A stretch of DNA of 64,000 bases, taken from the NCBI GenBank assembly GCA_944472155.2, contig OX235271.1:98221256-98285255 (forward strand). The letters are read 5' to 3'. Below are positions 54,166 through 64,000 of this stretch, piece by piece. This stretch comes from Trichobilharzia szidati. Its lineage: Eukaryota > Platyhelminthes > Trematoda > Strigeidida > Schistosomatidae. Numbering within the stretch: position 1 is the first letter of the stretch; every line of letters begins with the position of its first letter. The notes below the pieces were generated by a model, which ran no database searches, was not told the origin of the DNA, and saw only the letters and a program-made list of their open reading frames with translations. A program made the position numbers and the translations under genes.

Positions 54166-55508
54166 GCAGGCCCACCAACTGTTCCCTACAAAATGGAAAC
54201 CATCCAAGCAGCGATACGTCTCCGGTCTCCCACCGAACTTAAACAACAAGAAGAGGCGACGCATTCTATATGCCCACATGCAAACGCTCTTCCACCGTTC
54301 GCCGAAAGACGCTGCAAACACGGTACTTGATGGCGGATGGAGAGACCCGTTTACATGTCAGCTTTCCAGTATAGGAGGCTTCAATGAATTTTGGATAGAC
54401 ACCTTCACACGCCCAGCCCTACCAGACACTAGACCGGTCCAGGAATACCTTCCAACTAACAACGACTTGATCGCCCCAGTTTCAACTGAAGAGATCAAAT
54501 GGGCACTAAGAGAAATGGTCAAATCCACCGCAGGTGTCGACCGCATAACCGCCAGGGCCTCCAGAAAATCAACCCCACTAGTCTGGCTGGGTATCTTAAC
54601 ACTCTTTTGCTGACGTCTTTTTACTTTCACCTTTGTCAGCTTCCAGAGTCACCTTCATTCCGAAGACATCACATCCCGATAACCCTACCGACTTCCGGCC
54701 TAGTTCCATCACTTCTGTTGTTACGCGCTGTCTGCACAAGATTATCGCCAAGCGGTGGTCCAGGTCATTCCCAATGGAAAAACTACAGTTTGCCTTCCTG
54801 CAACGTGATGGCTGCTTCGAAGCAACCAATCTACTTCACGCCATCTTGAGAGAAGCGCACTCCAACTACACAAGTTGCGCATTAGCTATCCTCGACATCT
54901 AGAAAGCTTTCGACAGCGTCTTACATCAAACAATTCTAAGGGTGGCTGAGAGTTTCGGTGCGCCCCCAATGCTTAGGGAATATCTTACAAACTACTACTC
55001 CAACTCCTACAGTCTCTTCCACGAAGTGAATTGTCATCCAACACGAGGAGTCAAACAGGGTGACCCTCCGTCACCGCTTCTCTTCATCATGACTATGGAT
55101 GAGATACTCAATGTTCTTGAAGCCTATGACCCCATCTACGTCAATGGTCATCCTCTGCACTACATAGCATATGCTGATGATCTCGTCATCCTAGCTCGCA
55201 ATGCTGCGGCTCTTCAAAACAAACTCAGCTGTATCGCGGCCTCGCTGGAGCTGGCAGGATTACCGATCAACGTCGACAAAAGCCGCACAATCAACACAGT
55301 CGCTGACAGACAGCGTAGAATCGTTGCCCTTTCTCCTGCTGTCTTCAATATCAACTGCCTGTCAATTCCAGCCATCTCGCCAACAGAGGAATTTACCTAT
55401 CTGGGTGTTCCCTTCAATTACAAGGGCAGGCGCTGCTTCGATCATGTCGGCGTCCTCAATGAATACTTAGACAATGTGAAAGGTGTCCCCCTTAAACCTG
55501 AATCCTGA
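54122..55508 (+). pseudogene. R2-clade reverse transcriptase, frameshifted
   Basis: Frame 54,122-54,613 has 'ALREMVKSTAGVDRITARAS' (fingers, normally GPDxI). Then shifts give SFYFHLCQLPESPSFRRHHI-type noise and, in the third frame, VTFIPKTSHPDNPTDFRPSS at 54,640-54,720. From 54,942: TRGVKQGDPPSPLLFIMTMD (motif B), IAYADDLVILARN near 55,170 (catalytic YADD intact) and NVDKSRTINTVADRQRR, followed by 'EFTYLGVPFNYKG'. Motif A lies near 54,890-54,920 where a stop (TAG at 54,901) sits just before KAFDSVLHQ. Confidence 0.85.
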
Positions 55509-55579
55509 AGAACAATCTGATTCCTCGTCTACTATATTCACTGACCCTCAGCACCACTCGCAAGAATACTCTGAAAACG

Positions 55580-56617
55580 ATGGACAAACTTATTCGTGCA
55601 GCTGTCCGCCGCTGGCTTCACCTCCCAAAAAACACTCCAACTGCATTTTTCCACGCGGATATCAAAAAGGGAGGTCTGGGAATTATGAATCTCTCAACAA
55701 CGATTCCGATTCATAGGCGCCAAAGAATCGAGGCACTACTCAACAACAGGAATCCGCTCATACGCAGCATCGCGTCCTCCGCAACCTTCACACCTTTTCT
55801 TAGGATCTGCAATCTTCCGATGCAAGCCCATAGACAAATAGTAACATCAGTAGAAGAAGCCCATGAAAGCTGGGCACAACAGCTACACTCATCGGCGGAT
55901 GGTTACGGTTTGACTGAGTCAACAAAATGCCGTGAATCTCACAAATGGCTTCTCAACCCCGAAATGGTCTTGCCCAAACTCTATGTACGAGCCGTTCCAC
56001 TGTGTGAAGGCCTCTTGGGCACAAAAACGAGAAGTACGCGTGGACGTCCTAGAGCGGACATCAACTGCAGAGGCGGGTGTGGTCAACCGGAAAATCTTCA
56101 ACATATTCTTCAGCGTTGCGCTCTAACTCATGACGTCAGATGCAAGAGACACAACTACGTCCTCAAGCTGATCGCTAACAAATTGCGCAAAATGAATACC
56201 AGATTTTACGTCGAGCCATGTGTTCCAACGCCCACGTCTTTCTGTAAACCTGATCTGATTATCTTGTTAGACGGAGTAGCATACATTCTCGACGTAACAA
56301 TCTGCAGCGACGCCTTCATTTATATCAGCCATGCGTCGAAGATGTCAAAATACGGAACTACAACGATGGTTGCTGCATGCCAACGGTTCCTGTCTGCAGT
56401 GGGACATACGGTTCAAAGAATCTTGCAAATTCCTGTTGTAATCTCTTATCGAGGGATGATCAGTCAACTCTCTGCAAAATACCTTCGCGTACTGTTTTTC
56501 ACCTCCTTCGACATTTCGAACCTCTGCATCTCAACCATCAAAGGCTCTTTGAAAATCTATGATACTTATATGCGTGGAACGTATAGACTCAGATGTGGAA
56601 AACAATTGAACCAATGA
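55580..56617 (+). pseudogene. R2-clade C-terminal region: CCHC motif and restriction-like endonuclease
   Basis: 345 residues in one frame. MDKLIRAAVRRWLHLPKNTP is the R2 post-RT segment. Near residue 165 the motif CRGGCGQPENLQHILQRC is C-x3-C-x7-H-x4-C, the R2 zinc motif. About 45 residues later KPDLIILLDGVAYILDVTI carries the Pro-Asp ... Asp of the restriction-like endonuclease (RLE) active site. The frame is intact to its stop but is separated from the RT by a frameshift near 55,490. Confidence 0.88.
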
Positions 56618-56640
56618 TGTTGTAAATTTATAGTCACATC

Positions 56641-57509
56641 AAACTACTCTGTGAACGTTTACTGTACTACCATCTGTTGTAATACACTGCGAGACAAATT
56701 ATGACACTCATACACATATATATATATATATACTAATTGAACCTATAGTACTGTTGTGAACATCCTAAAATACGTGACAATTTTGTTTATTCTATATCTT
56801 CTAATTGCTCCACACTATGTACACGCAAAGAGTATATTGTCCTTATAAAACTCTCCGATGTTAAAGACTATTGCTACACACAACTGTCGCTGATATCCTA
56901 TGATTCACATATGTAAGCAACATCCAAATGCTCAAAATTGAAAAGATTCTTGTATTACATTTAATGATTTTATAGATATTAGATATTAAAATCACACTTC
57001 TGCACCACATATTAATGTTTCACATGGACACATGACATGAACAATCACACATAAAAATACATAATACTGATAGTCCTGCAGTAAAAGTACATATTATTGG
57101 GAAAAACCTGGGCTGCCGTGCAAATTTTCTTCTATTTTTCTTTCTTTTTTTAAAATTATGTAATATTAAAGAAATTTTCCATGTATTTTTTTGCGTGTAT
57201 TCAACTTGAATATTGTGAAAATTGTCCATTCGCGGAAGCGAATGGACAATTTTCATTTAATATTCGAAAATAAATATGTTATATATCACTACTGAACTCA
57301 ATCCACGAGTTACTTGATTCTGTCAAGCGCCTACGCCTCTCAAAAAGACCTCGATGGTAGAACTCATAGCCTCCTCTCTCTAAAACCTCACAGAAATAAC
57401 TCAACAGAACACGAGACCAAACGAAAGACTTGTGAACTATAATCTTACTCCTAAATTAACCCCTCCTCCCTCTACCGTGCATCTAGATATGTCCCTGGAC
57501 AGCCATTAG
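56641..57509. other. No gene recognised; one (TA)n tract
   Basis: A (TA)n tract lies at 56,712-56,732. A 14-bp inverted repeat (tccattcgcgg... and ...cgaatggaca, 57,224-57,252) forms a small perfect hairpin of unknown meaning. 57,300-57,500 may be the 5' part of the next element. Confidence 0.45.
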
Positions 57510-57998
57510 ATGGGAATCAACCCCTCTTGTAAGTCAACAACATCCTCTCCTAGAAAAAACGTGACAACCCAAATGGAATCCGGTAACAAAACATGCCGAA
57601 ATACGCCACTTGTTACGAAAAATCCGCAACATTTTCAAACTCCTAAGAATAACCCACGCTTTAAGGTAAATATTATTCAAAACTATGCTAACAACCAAAT
57701 TAAAAACACAAATAAGGCCATGGGGTCCAAGGGCAATAATGACACAACCTACTCGCATACTGTGTCAAGTCACATTGGTGGCTGGTGTAGTGAAACTACC
57801 ACACAAAATAGTATAAGTGACAACACTCAGAGCTCAGCTACCAACCACTCTGGTTCTTCAAAGTATGACACACAAACTAACTTCGACGGATTATACGGAA
57901 CAAGTCTTCTGGGAATCAAACCACAGCGCAGCTATGCATATAACGAAATTCATATAAGGTCACTCAGAATATCCCCGCACAATAGGCAGATTATATAG
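57510..57998 (+). pseudogene. ORF1-like fragment of CR1-type copy 1
   Basis: 162 residues, polar and rich in Asn, Thr and Ser, with no recognisable RNA-binding fold. By position (upstream of the endonuclease) it is the C-terminal part of ORF1. It is not visibly similar to ORF1 of copy 2 except for composition, so the two belong to different subfamilies. Confidence 0.5.
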
Positions 57999-58429
57999 TC
58001 GTGAGAATCACAAGGTACCAATGATTTTTTATCCAACACATCCCTGTCAGCGCTAACCAAACAGTTGATGGGGATTTTAACCCTTCTGAACCCACACCAC
58101 TAATGTCGGCTCCCTATCGGGAAGAAAACAGACATAGGCTAGTGCGCACGGAATTATTAATCACATCCAATGACCGTACAAGCACAGGCCAAATAGAAAC
58201 TCCAACCTACCCGAGCCTAGAACTACCTCATCCTATAGTGAATCGAATAATAAAACATATTATTCAATAAAAGAAGTAGGTAGTAACTCGAGAGACATAG
58301 GTGAACATGGTACCCAGACTAATTGCAATACAGGGTTGCTATGCCACGCAGAACCAGTGGGTGCCAATCCACACTTGAGCCTGATTGACTAGCTTAAATA
58401 CTTCAAACACTACTTCATTTCTCAACTCT

Positions 58430-59541
58430 ACTTAATACTTATTAATGCTAGATCTATCCTAAACAAACTACCGATGCTCAGGGCACACGCGCCGGTATAT
58501 AAACCACCAAAAATCATTATCACTCAATCCTGATGTCACTCCAATATGCCAGGCGAAGACATGAGCATCGATGCGTACACACGCTTTCGATGTGACAGGA
58601 ACAACGGCAATGTACTTCCAGGTGCACCTACAGGGCAGACCCAACTTATTAATACTCTGGAACAATTATCCACCCTACACTACGATCATAAGATCCCATG
58701 TGTAGACTTTAACTTACCAGGAATCAACTGGGATATACCCACAGGCCCAACTAAATTTGATAATTTCTTAGGCAGACTGGATATACTTGGCTGGAAACAG
58801 ACTGTCACAACCCCTACAAGAGGTAATAACGTACTAGACTTAATCTTCTGCCACAATATAAGTCCCCTTTCTACCCTAGTAGGTTCTGAGTTTTCAGGGA
58901 GTGACCACAAAACAGTGCTGTGTGCACTGCCACTTCCGTCAAGTAGCAATGCAACCCATACCCCTACTTCACAACAAATAACTTACAGGAACTACAGTAA
59001 GGCAGACTGGACTCTAGTAAAATCAATGCTAAGATCCTCAGAATGGAGTGAGTACTTCTATACTGATAGCCTCTCGAAAGATTTAGACATCTTTCACTAT
59101 AACTCCAACACATGCTTAGATGCTGTCATCCCATTTCAAACCCTAAAGTTTTCCCCACATAGAAAGTCATTCATAAAGCCAAAGGATCGTAGGACACTGA
59201 AAAGACTGTCAACAAGTTACTTCAGGCGACACGACTTTAGTACACTAGGGTCAATACTTAGTACTCTTAGCTCCATCTCGCAAGCTCATAACTTGCGTAT
59301 GAGAAATGAAGAAGGCATAGCAGTAGCCAGTCTTGCTAGAGTGTATGCACTCACAGAAATCTTAAAGAAGCGAATGAATCGCAAAAATCACCGCATTTCC
59401 CTCCTCATACACAAAGGTAGGCTATGCACCGATTCTACAGACATGTGTGAATTATTCAACAAAACTTCTGCAGGTAACTACCTTAAGCCCTCAGTCCAGT
59501 TACTCGGTATACACCCTGCTGTACAGTCATTGTTGTTTTAG
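58430..59541 (+). pseudogene. CR1-type endonuclease (ORF2 N-terminal half), copy 1
   Basis: The frame begins with LILINARSILNKLPMLRAHA (catalytic Asn) and breaks near 58,535. From 58,546 it is open to 59,541: DHKIPCVDFNLPGINWDIPT (the usual Gly-Asp reads Val-Asp), 'RGNNVLDLIFCHN', and SGSDHKTVLCALPLP (Ser-Asp-His). Between 58,590 and 58,640 about 50 residues, including the catalytic Glu region, are missing compared with copy 2. The linker to the RT is present (ADWTLVKSMLRSSEWSEYF), then the copy is cut off. Confidence 0.85.
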
Positions 59542-59861
59542 TTTTTTTAAATCACCACCGCGAAAACTTCTTCGCTGTCATGTATCCTAAAATATGGAAT
59601 AACGTGCTTCTAGAAGTCAGAACTTGTAACTCGGTTAAAAGTTTCAAACGCTCTCTGTACAAACTGTTTCATTCTTCTGATTACATTAATAAACTATTTA
59701 ATCCGTAGAACGAACCAATCATTAGTTTACTACGGTACCCAAAGAAACGCGCTTAGATACCCTAATTATATTGCCCGGTACGTTCGAACCAGGTGACGCT
59801 TTTTGCACGTGTTTTCGTTTATATTCATTTATTGCTTACTGTTGATTAATCTTTAACAACG

Positions 59862-61520
59862 ATGGGCCGAAATTCTAAAAAGATTGTTCGTGTGAACACC
59901 AGTAATTTAGAAAATAGCACCAGCTCGTCTAATAACACATTACCACCCCTTATTATTAGTAGTTCACCCAACAGAAAAGACTCGAACATAACTCTGACCC
60001 CTGTAATACAGGTGGAAGATGTTCTGTCTGAAAAAGTGGAGCTCTCTTACTTAACATGCATTATTAAAGAGATGCAGCTACAGATTGATGAATTAAAAAC
60101 GAAATTAAGTTCATTTGAATGTATACCCGAAACAATCTCACTTATGAAAAAGGAACTGCAGGATCCTACAATCCTAAAGCTTTTTAATATGACCTCTAGA
60201 ATGACGCCTACTGACTCAGAAAATGCGAAGGAGCTAGAAAACGCCATTGACTTTCCATCCAGCGAAGTTGTTAAAAGGCTGGCTTCGAAACAAAACGCTA
60301 TAGTGTATAATGTACCAGATAGCGAGCCCATTAAGTCGGTCCAGCACTCATTGCTGAAGGCTGCAAATCTCTTGAGTGCACCTTGTCAGTGCATTCGCCT
60401 AAGTAAGAAAGACCTAAAGCATCCCTGTCCTGTACTCTTTAGGTTCGACAGCTACATAATAGCTGAACGATTTAAGAAGGCCGAAGATCTTCTGGCTACT
60501 GCCACTAAATTCAAGACTATTAAAGTAGTCTCGGATAAAACAACTAACCAAAGGCAATCAACCAAGAACTCCTTCGATACAAAGTTGAACACACCGAGAA
60601 CTACACCTGGTATCAGTGCTAAAGTGTCGACGGACACTGAAGCACAGCAAGTCACCTGTATAGCGTTGGAAAAAAAATCGGCAAGTAAAAGCGACTCGAA
60701 ACTCAGTAAGAGCAGTGTCACTGGGTGCAATCCTAAAGTACATGAGAGCACATCTGGAAAACCTGCTGACATACATGAGGTTGATATTGACTCACAAACT
60801 ATGTCTGACCAGAAACCACTGGCAGACCACACTCAATCTGGATGCAAGCCCGAGAGTCCCGCAGTAGAAACTGCAAGAAAGACGACAAAGCCTAGAGTCC
60901 CACTCCAGACTTCGACTTACCTCCCTCTCAATAAGTCTAATAAGCAACATGTCAGTCTAAAAAAAGACAATGCATGGGTAAAAAACCATATTCCCAAAAA
61001 AGTCATCCATCATGTGAATGGGAACACCCCTTCCCGAACTAGGAGTAATATACCTAGCAACGCACATAACTTGGGAATGCAACGTAGAACGGATCATCAG
61101 GATATAAGGAGCACTAAACGGGGCTCGTATAGGCACCATATTAATACATATTCTTGTCCAAACTCTCACACTATCTATGTTGAACCTCAGCAACATAATG
61201 AGTATAGATCGACACATGACCCTCACAATAACTTCACTCACACATGTGATGTGAGCCAATATGCATACGACTATGAAAGACCCATGAGGTACAACTACCA
61301 AGGTAATCTTAACACAGGGTACCTAGGTCAAGCAAACTATATATCACCAGCAAATGAACGCAGATGCCCACCCATGGATGCTAAAAGTCAAAACATGCAA
61401 CAGGATTATTTTCGGATGCAGCAAACAATAGCCCCACTCGCTGCACAATTCATCCAGGAAATAGTACACACACTGACTCTGTCTCACCTCAGAGCCCCTC
61501 CAAACATAACGTGGGAATAG
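59862..61520 (+). CDS. CR1-type ORF1 protein, 552 residues, intact
   Basis: Residues 50-100 include a coiled-coil-like helix (LTCIIKEMQLQIDELKTKLS). Residues 141-211 look like the RRM-like nucleic-acid-binding domain of CR1/jockey ORF1 (ASKQNAIVYNVPDSEP, then RLSKKDLKHPCPVLFRFDSY and AERFKKAEDLL). The rest is polar, basic and His/Asn/Tyr rich. No cysteine knuckle was seen. The product would bind element RNA in the ribonucleoprotein. The ORF overlaps the ORF2 frame by 10 bp (61,511-61,520). Confidence 0.82.
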   Translation: MGRNSKKIVRVNTSNLENSTSSSNNTLPPLIISSSPNRKDSNITLTPVIQVEDVLSEKVELSYLTCIIKEMQLQIDELKTKLSSFECIPETISLMKKELQDPTILKLFNMTSRMTPTDSENAKELENAIDFPSSEVVKRLASKQNAIVYNVPDSEPIKSVQHSLLKAANLLSAPCQCIRLSKKDLKHPCPVLFRFDSYIIAERFKKAEDLLATATKFKTIKVVSDKTTNQRQSTKNSFDTKLNTPRTTPGISAKVSTDTEAQQVTCIALEKKSASKSDSKLSKSSVTGCNPKVHESTSGKPADIHEVDIDSQTMSDQKPLADHTQSGCKPESPAVETARKTTKPRVPLQTSTYLPLNKSNKQHVSLKKDNAWVKNHIPKKVIHHVNGNTPSRTRSNIPSNAHNLGMQRRTDHQDIRSTKRGSYRHHINTYSCPNSHTIYVEPQQHNEYRSTHDPHNNFTHTCDVSQYAYDYERPMRYNYQGNLNTGYLGQANYISPANERRCPPMDAKSQNMQQDYFRMQQTIAPLAAQFIQEIVHTLTLSHLRAPPNITWE

Positions 61521-64000
61521 AAACAAGTAACCATGTTAACCTCTCCTCCAATAACTCTGGTTTACTAACGATTATGCTCCTGAATGCTAGATCTCTCCTT
61601 AACAAAATAACATCGCTTCGCTGCCTGGCATACATAGAACGGCCAACACTAATAATGGTGACTGAAACCTGGCTTACTACTGATATACCTGACTCAAAGC
61701 TAGTAATAGACAACTACGACATCTATAGGAACGATAGAGTTGACAAAAGAGGAGGCAGCTGCTTAATATGTGCCTCTAAATCCACTAACTCCAATACTTT
61801 CAATAACCCAACTACTGACAAACTCCCTGAATCTAAGTGGATAAGCATCCACACAAACGAAAATAAAATTCTCGTGGGATGTTTATACAGACCCCCTAAT
61901 AGCCCTGAAATGACTGATATAGCTATTGGAGAAATACTAGAGCATGCAGCTACGCTGGACTTTGACTACAAAGTAGTTTGTGGCGATTTCAACCTACCTG
62001 GAGTAAACTGGGATACCTGTACAGGACCTAGAATCCATGACGAGCTACTACAAGCTATAGACGTAGGCGGATGGAAACAGTGCGTACGCCTCCCTACAAG
62101 AAATGAAAACACTCTTGACTTAATCCTTTGTCATGAAATTGAGCCCATCTCGATAGAGGTAGGAAATAAACTTGATAACAGTGATCACAACATATTGTAC
62201 TGCACGCTACCATTCCGACTAACAACTAAACACACACCTAAAAATTCCCCGGTGCACTATCAGTATAGGGACTATAAGAATGCCGATTGGGAATTCCTAT
62301 CAGATCTGCTGAGAAGTTCTGACTGGCAAGAATACTTCATTAACAATAACTTAGAAGTATCACTCGATATTTTCTACAAAACAATTGGCTCAGCAAGAGA
62401 CATAATCGCGCCCCTAAAATCTGCTCTAAAGACACCAACTCCATTTATAGACCGCAAAACGCGACTAAAACTAAAGAAATTGAAAAGGAAATACCATGTA
62501 TTTAAGGAATTTAATGCGTTAAACCAAATACATGAAACTCTCAAACGGCTCGAAGATAAACACAAAATGATGTCACAACTTGAAGAAAATAAAGCGCTTG
62601 TGGGTAACTCCAAAACTCAGGAACTTTGTAGGATATTGCAGAGACGTCTAAAAAGTAGTAAAGACAATACTGTAAGCAGCTTGGAGCATAAGGGTATAAT
62701 ACACAATGATCCCCAGGTTATAAGTGAACTCCTCAATGAGTGGTTTTGCAATGACGCCAGAGTGCACCCAACCCCAAATTTCCAAATGACTTGCAAAAGC
62801 AACCACAAATTAGGCGGAATAGACTTTAATATACAAAATATAGACTCAGCGATTAAGACTTTGAAGTCTAATGGTAGTACTGGAACAGATGACATACCAT
62901 CTGTCATGTACAAAAATGGTAGCACGGAAATGGTAGTCTTGTTACTTAGAATATTTACTCTCTCATTAGAAACTGGAACTTATCCTGAAGTGTGGAAAAC
63001 CACATACATATTACCTAAGCACAAAGCAGGGGCCAAAACCAGTGTATGCAACTATAGACCTATCAATATAACACCGGTAATATCCTGAATAATGGAGAAA
63101 GTGGTTAAAGAACAAGTGTCAGACAACTTACTAGAACATGAACTTATCAATCCATCACAACACGGATTTCTCAAAAAGAGATCATGCGTGACCTGTCACA
63201 TAGACTTTTTCAATGAAGTTACACGAAGTAGGGACAACAGAGAACTAGTAATTGTGCTCTATTTCGATATAACAAAAGCCTTCGACAGAGTTCCCCATAA
63301 TCTGCTAGTCAGCAGGTTATGCTCACTAGGGATATGTGATCCTCTCCTGAGCTGGATAAAATCATTTCTCTGTGGCCGAAGTCAGACAAAGAAAGTTGGC
63401 TCGATAATCTCAAGGCCTAAACCAGTAAGTAGTGGTGTAATCCAGGGAAGTGTATTAGGCCCACTCTTATTCATAATATATATAAACAGTATCTGTGAAT
63501 GCTTTAGTGTAGGTAAACCAATACTATATGCAGATGACTTAAAAGTGACGTATAAATGCAAGAACACAGATCTTGGAATAACAGTAAACGCCATACAGCA
63601 AGAATTAGAAAAAATGGATAGATGGTGTGACACCTGGCAACTCCAATTTAATGTCGAAAAATGTGGCTGGCTCTGCATAGGTTGCAACAACTTAGAACTT
63701 GACCTGACAATTCAAGGCCGTGCACTTCAACGACTGGAATCTGTACTGGACCTAGGGCTGAAATATTCACATAAGTTATCATTTTCTGAACACATCTCCA
63801 AACAAGTGTCAAAGTCACGCAGACTTATCGGCTTTCTACTCAGGAACTTCTACAGAAATGAGTCTAGAATTCTGTTGTACAAGGTTTGTGTGCGTCCTTT
63901 ATTCGATTACTGTTCATTCATGTATAGTAGCATACGCATAGAGGACAAATTGAAAGTCGAGGGAGTGCAGAGGTACTTCACGTTAAAATTACTCGGAACC
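61511..64000 (+). pseudogene. CR1-type ORF2: endonuclease and reverse transcriptase with a single stop (partial)
   Basis: The frame is open from the GTG at 61,511 (first ATG 61,574). The apurinic endonuclease has Asn25 (LLNARSLL), Glu52 (TETWLTT), Asp159/Asn161 (VVCGDFNLPGVNW) and Ser-Asp-His 224-226. The RT starts near 62,870 (NGSTGTDDIPSVMY). A TGA at 63,086-63,088 replaces what should be Arg in 'VISRIMEKVV'. The same frame then stays open to the window end: FDITKAFDRVPHNLLVSRLC, SGVIQGSVLGPLLFIIYINS, and the catalytic YADDLKVTY at 63,527, then the thumb and RPLFDYCSFMYSS. One C to T change would explain the stop. The C-terminus is outside the window. Confidence 0.9.

Larger units (their letters stand above)
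52609..56640 (+). mobile_element. R2-clade non-LTR retrotransposon outside ribosomal DNA, broken
   Basis: The domain order is that of R2 elements: C2H2 zinc finger and Myb-like motifs, reverse transcriptase, then a CCHC motif and restriction-like endonuclease. The flanks are AT-rich DNA without 28S rRNA sequence, so this copy is not at the usual R2 target. Schistosomes are known to have an R2-clade element (Perere-9). The right end lies near 56,640, before a (TA)n tract at 56,712-56,732. Confidence 0.88.
57510..59705 (+). mobile_element. CR1-type LINE copy 1, internally deleted
   Basis: From left to right: an ORF1-like frame (57,510-57,998), ORF2 endonuclease (58,430-59,515), then directly the last about 50 codons of ORF2 (59,550-59,708: 'FFAVMYPKIWNNVLLEVRTC' and NSVKSFKRSLYKLFHSSDY). 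The whole reverse transcriptase is deleted. The next CR1-type element begins right after the stop, so the two lie head to tail. Confidence 0.8.
59712..64000 (+). mobile_element. CR1-type LINE copy 2, nearly intact, runs off the window
   Basis: A probable 5' untranslated part (59,712-59,861) is followed by ORF1 (59,862-61,520), then ORF2 from 61,511 with endonuclease and reverse transcriptase. The only visible lesion in 4.1 kb of coding sequence is one TGA at 63,086. The 3' end lies beyond 64,000. The same family as the fragment at 50,665-51,765. Confidence 0.88.

Noticed and set aside
60452..61301. Minus-strand frames of 72-126 residues
   Set aside because: Antisense shadows of the intact CR1-type ORF1.

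Overview
This window looks like repeat-rich, AT-rich nuclear DNA of a schistosome or close digenean relative. The evidence is the mix of mobile elements: three lineages of Penelope-like elements (PLEs) with GIY-YIG endonucleases, an SR2-like RTE element, CR1-type elements, an R2-clade element, a K02A2.6-like Ty3/Gypsy element, a Merlin (IS1016-type) DNA transposon remnant, tRNA-derived SINEs, and the SINE-like Sm-alpha family that carries hammerhead ribozymes. The one clear host gene has six introns of 32-36 bp, which fits the very small introns known from flatworms. The genus is an inference; no ribosomal or mitochondrial marker is present.

Layout. 1-11.6 kb: mostly non-coding, with a broken PLE (4.1-5.5 kb), an RTE 3' end and two SINEs. 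11.7-14.3 kb: Merlin remnant, a second PLE family (PLE2) interrupted by a SINE, and a PLE2 fold-back. 14.4-20.1 kb: 5'-truncated SR2-like element, a 385-bp palindrome, and a third PLE family (PLE3) on both strands. 20.6-33.6 kb: a dense field of Sm-alpha copies, SINEs, PLE1 and PLE2 copies, palindromes and hammerhead motifs, including one PLE2 insertion with a 13-bp target duplication (29,788-31,552). 33.6-37.4 kb: little recognisable. 37.46-40.19 kb (minus): an intact seven-exon TRIM-NHL gene predicting 840 aa. 41.3-47.5 kb (minus): a decayed RTE-like element split by a young Gypsy element (42,342-45,452) with 357-bp LTRs, a 5-bp target duplication and one open frame that lacks reverse transcriptase. 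48.9-51.8 kb: an unidentified ORF and two CR1 fragments. 52.6-56.6 kb: a broken R2-clade element. 57.5-64 kb: two CR1-type elements head to tail; the second is almost intact and runs off the window.

How the parts relate. Nearly all coding potential belongs to retroelements; only the TRIM-NHL gene looks like a host function (probably post-transcriptional regulation). Three patterns stand out: (i) small hammerhead motifs in PLE1 ends and Sm-alpha copies, plus a related but non-canonical fold at every PLE2 end; (ii) six inverted (fold-back) arrangements of these same element ends within 20 kb; (iii) a SINE family whose 3' tail matches the 3' end of RTE-like LINE copies in the same window, suggesting the LINE that mobilises it.
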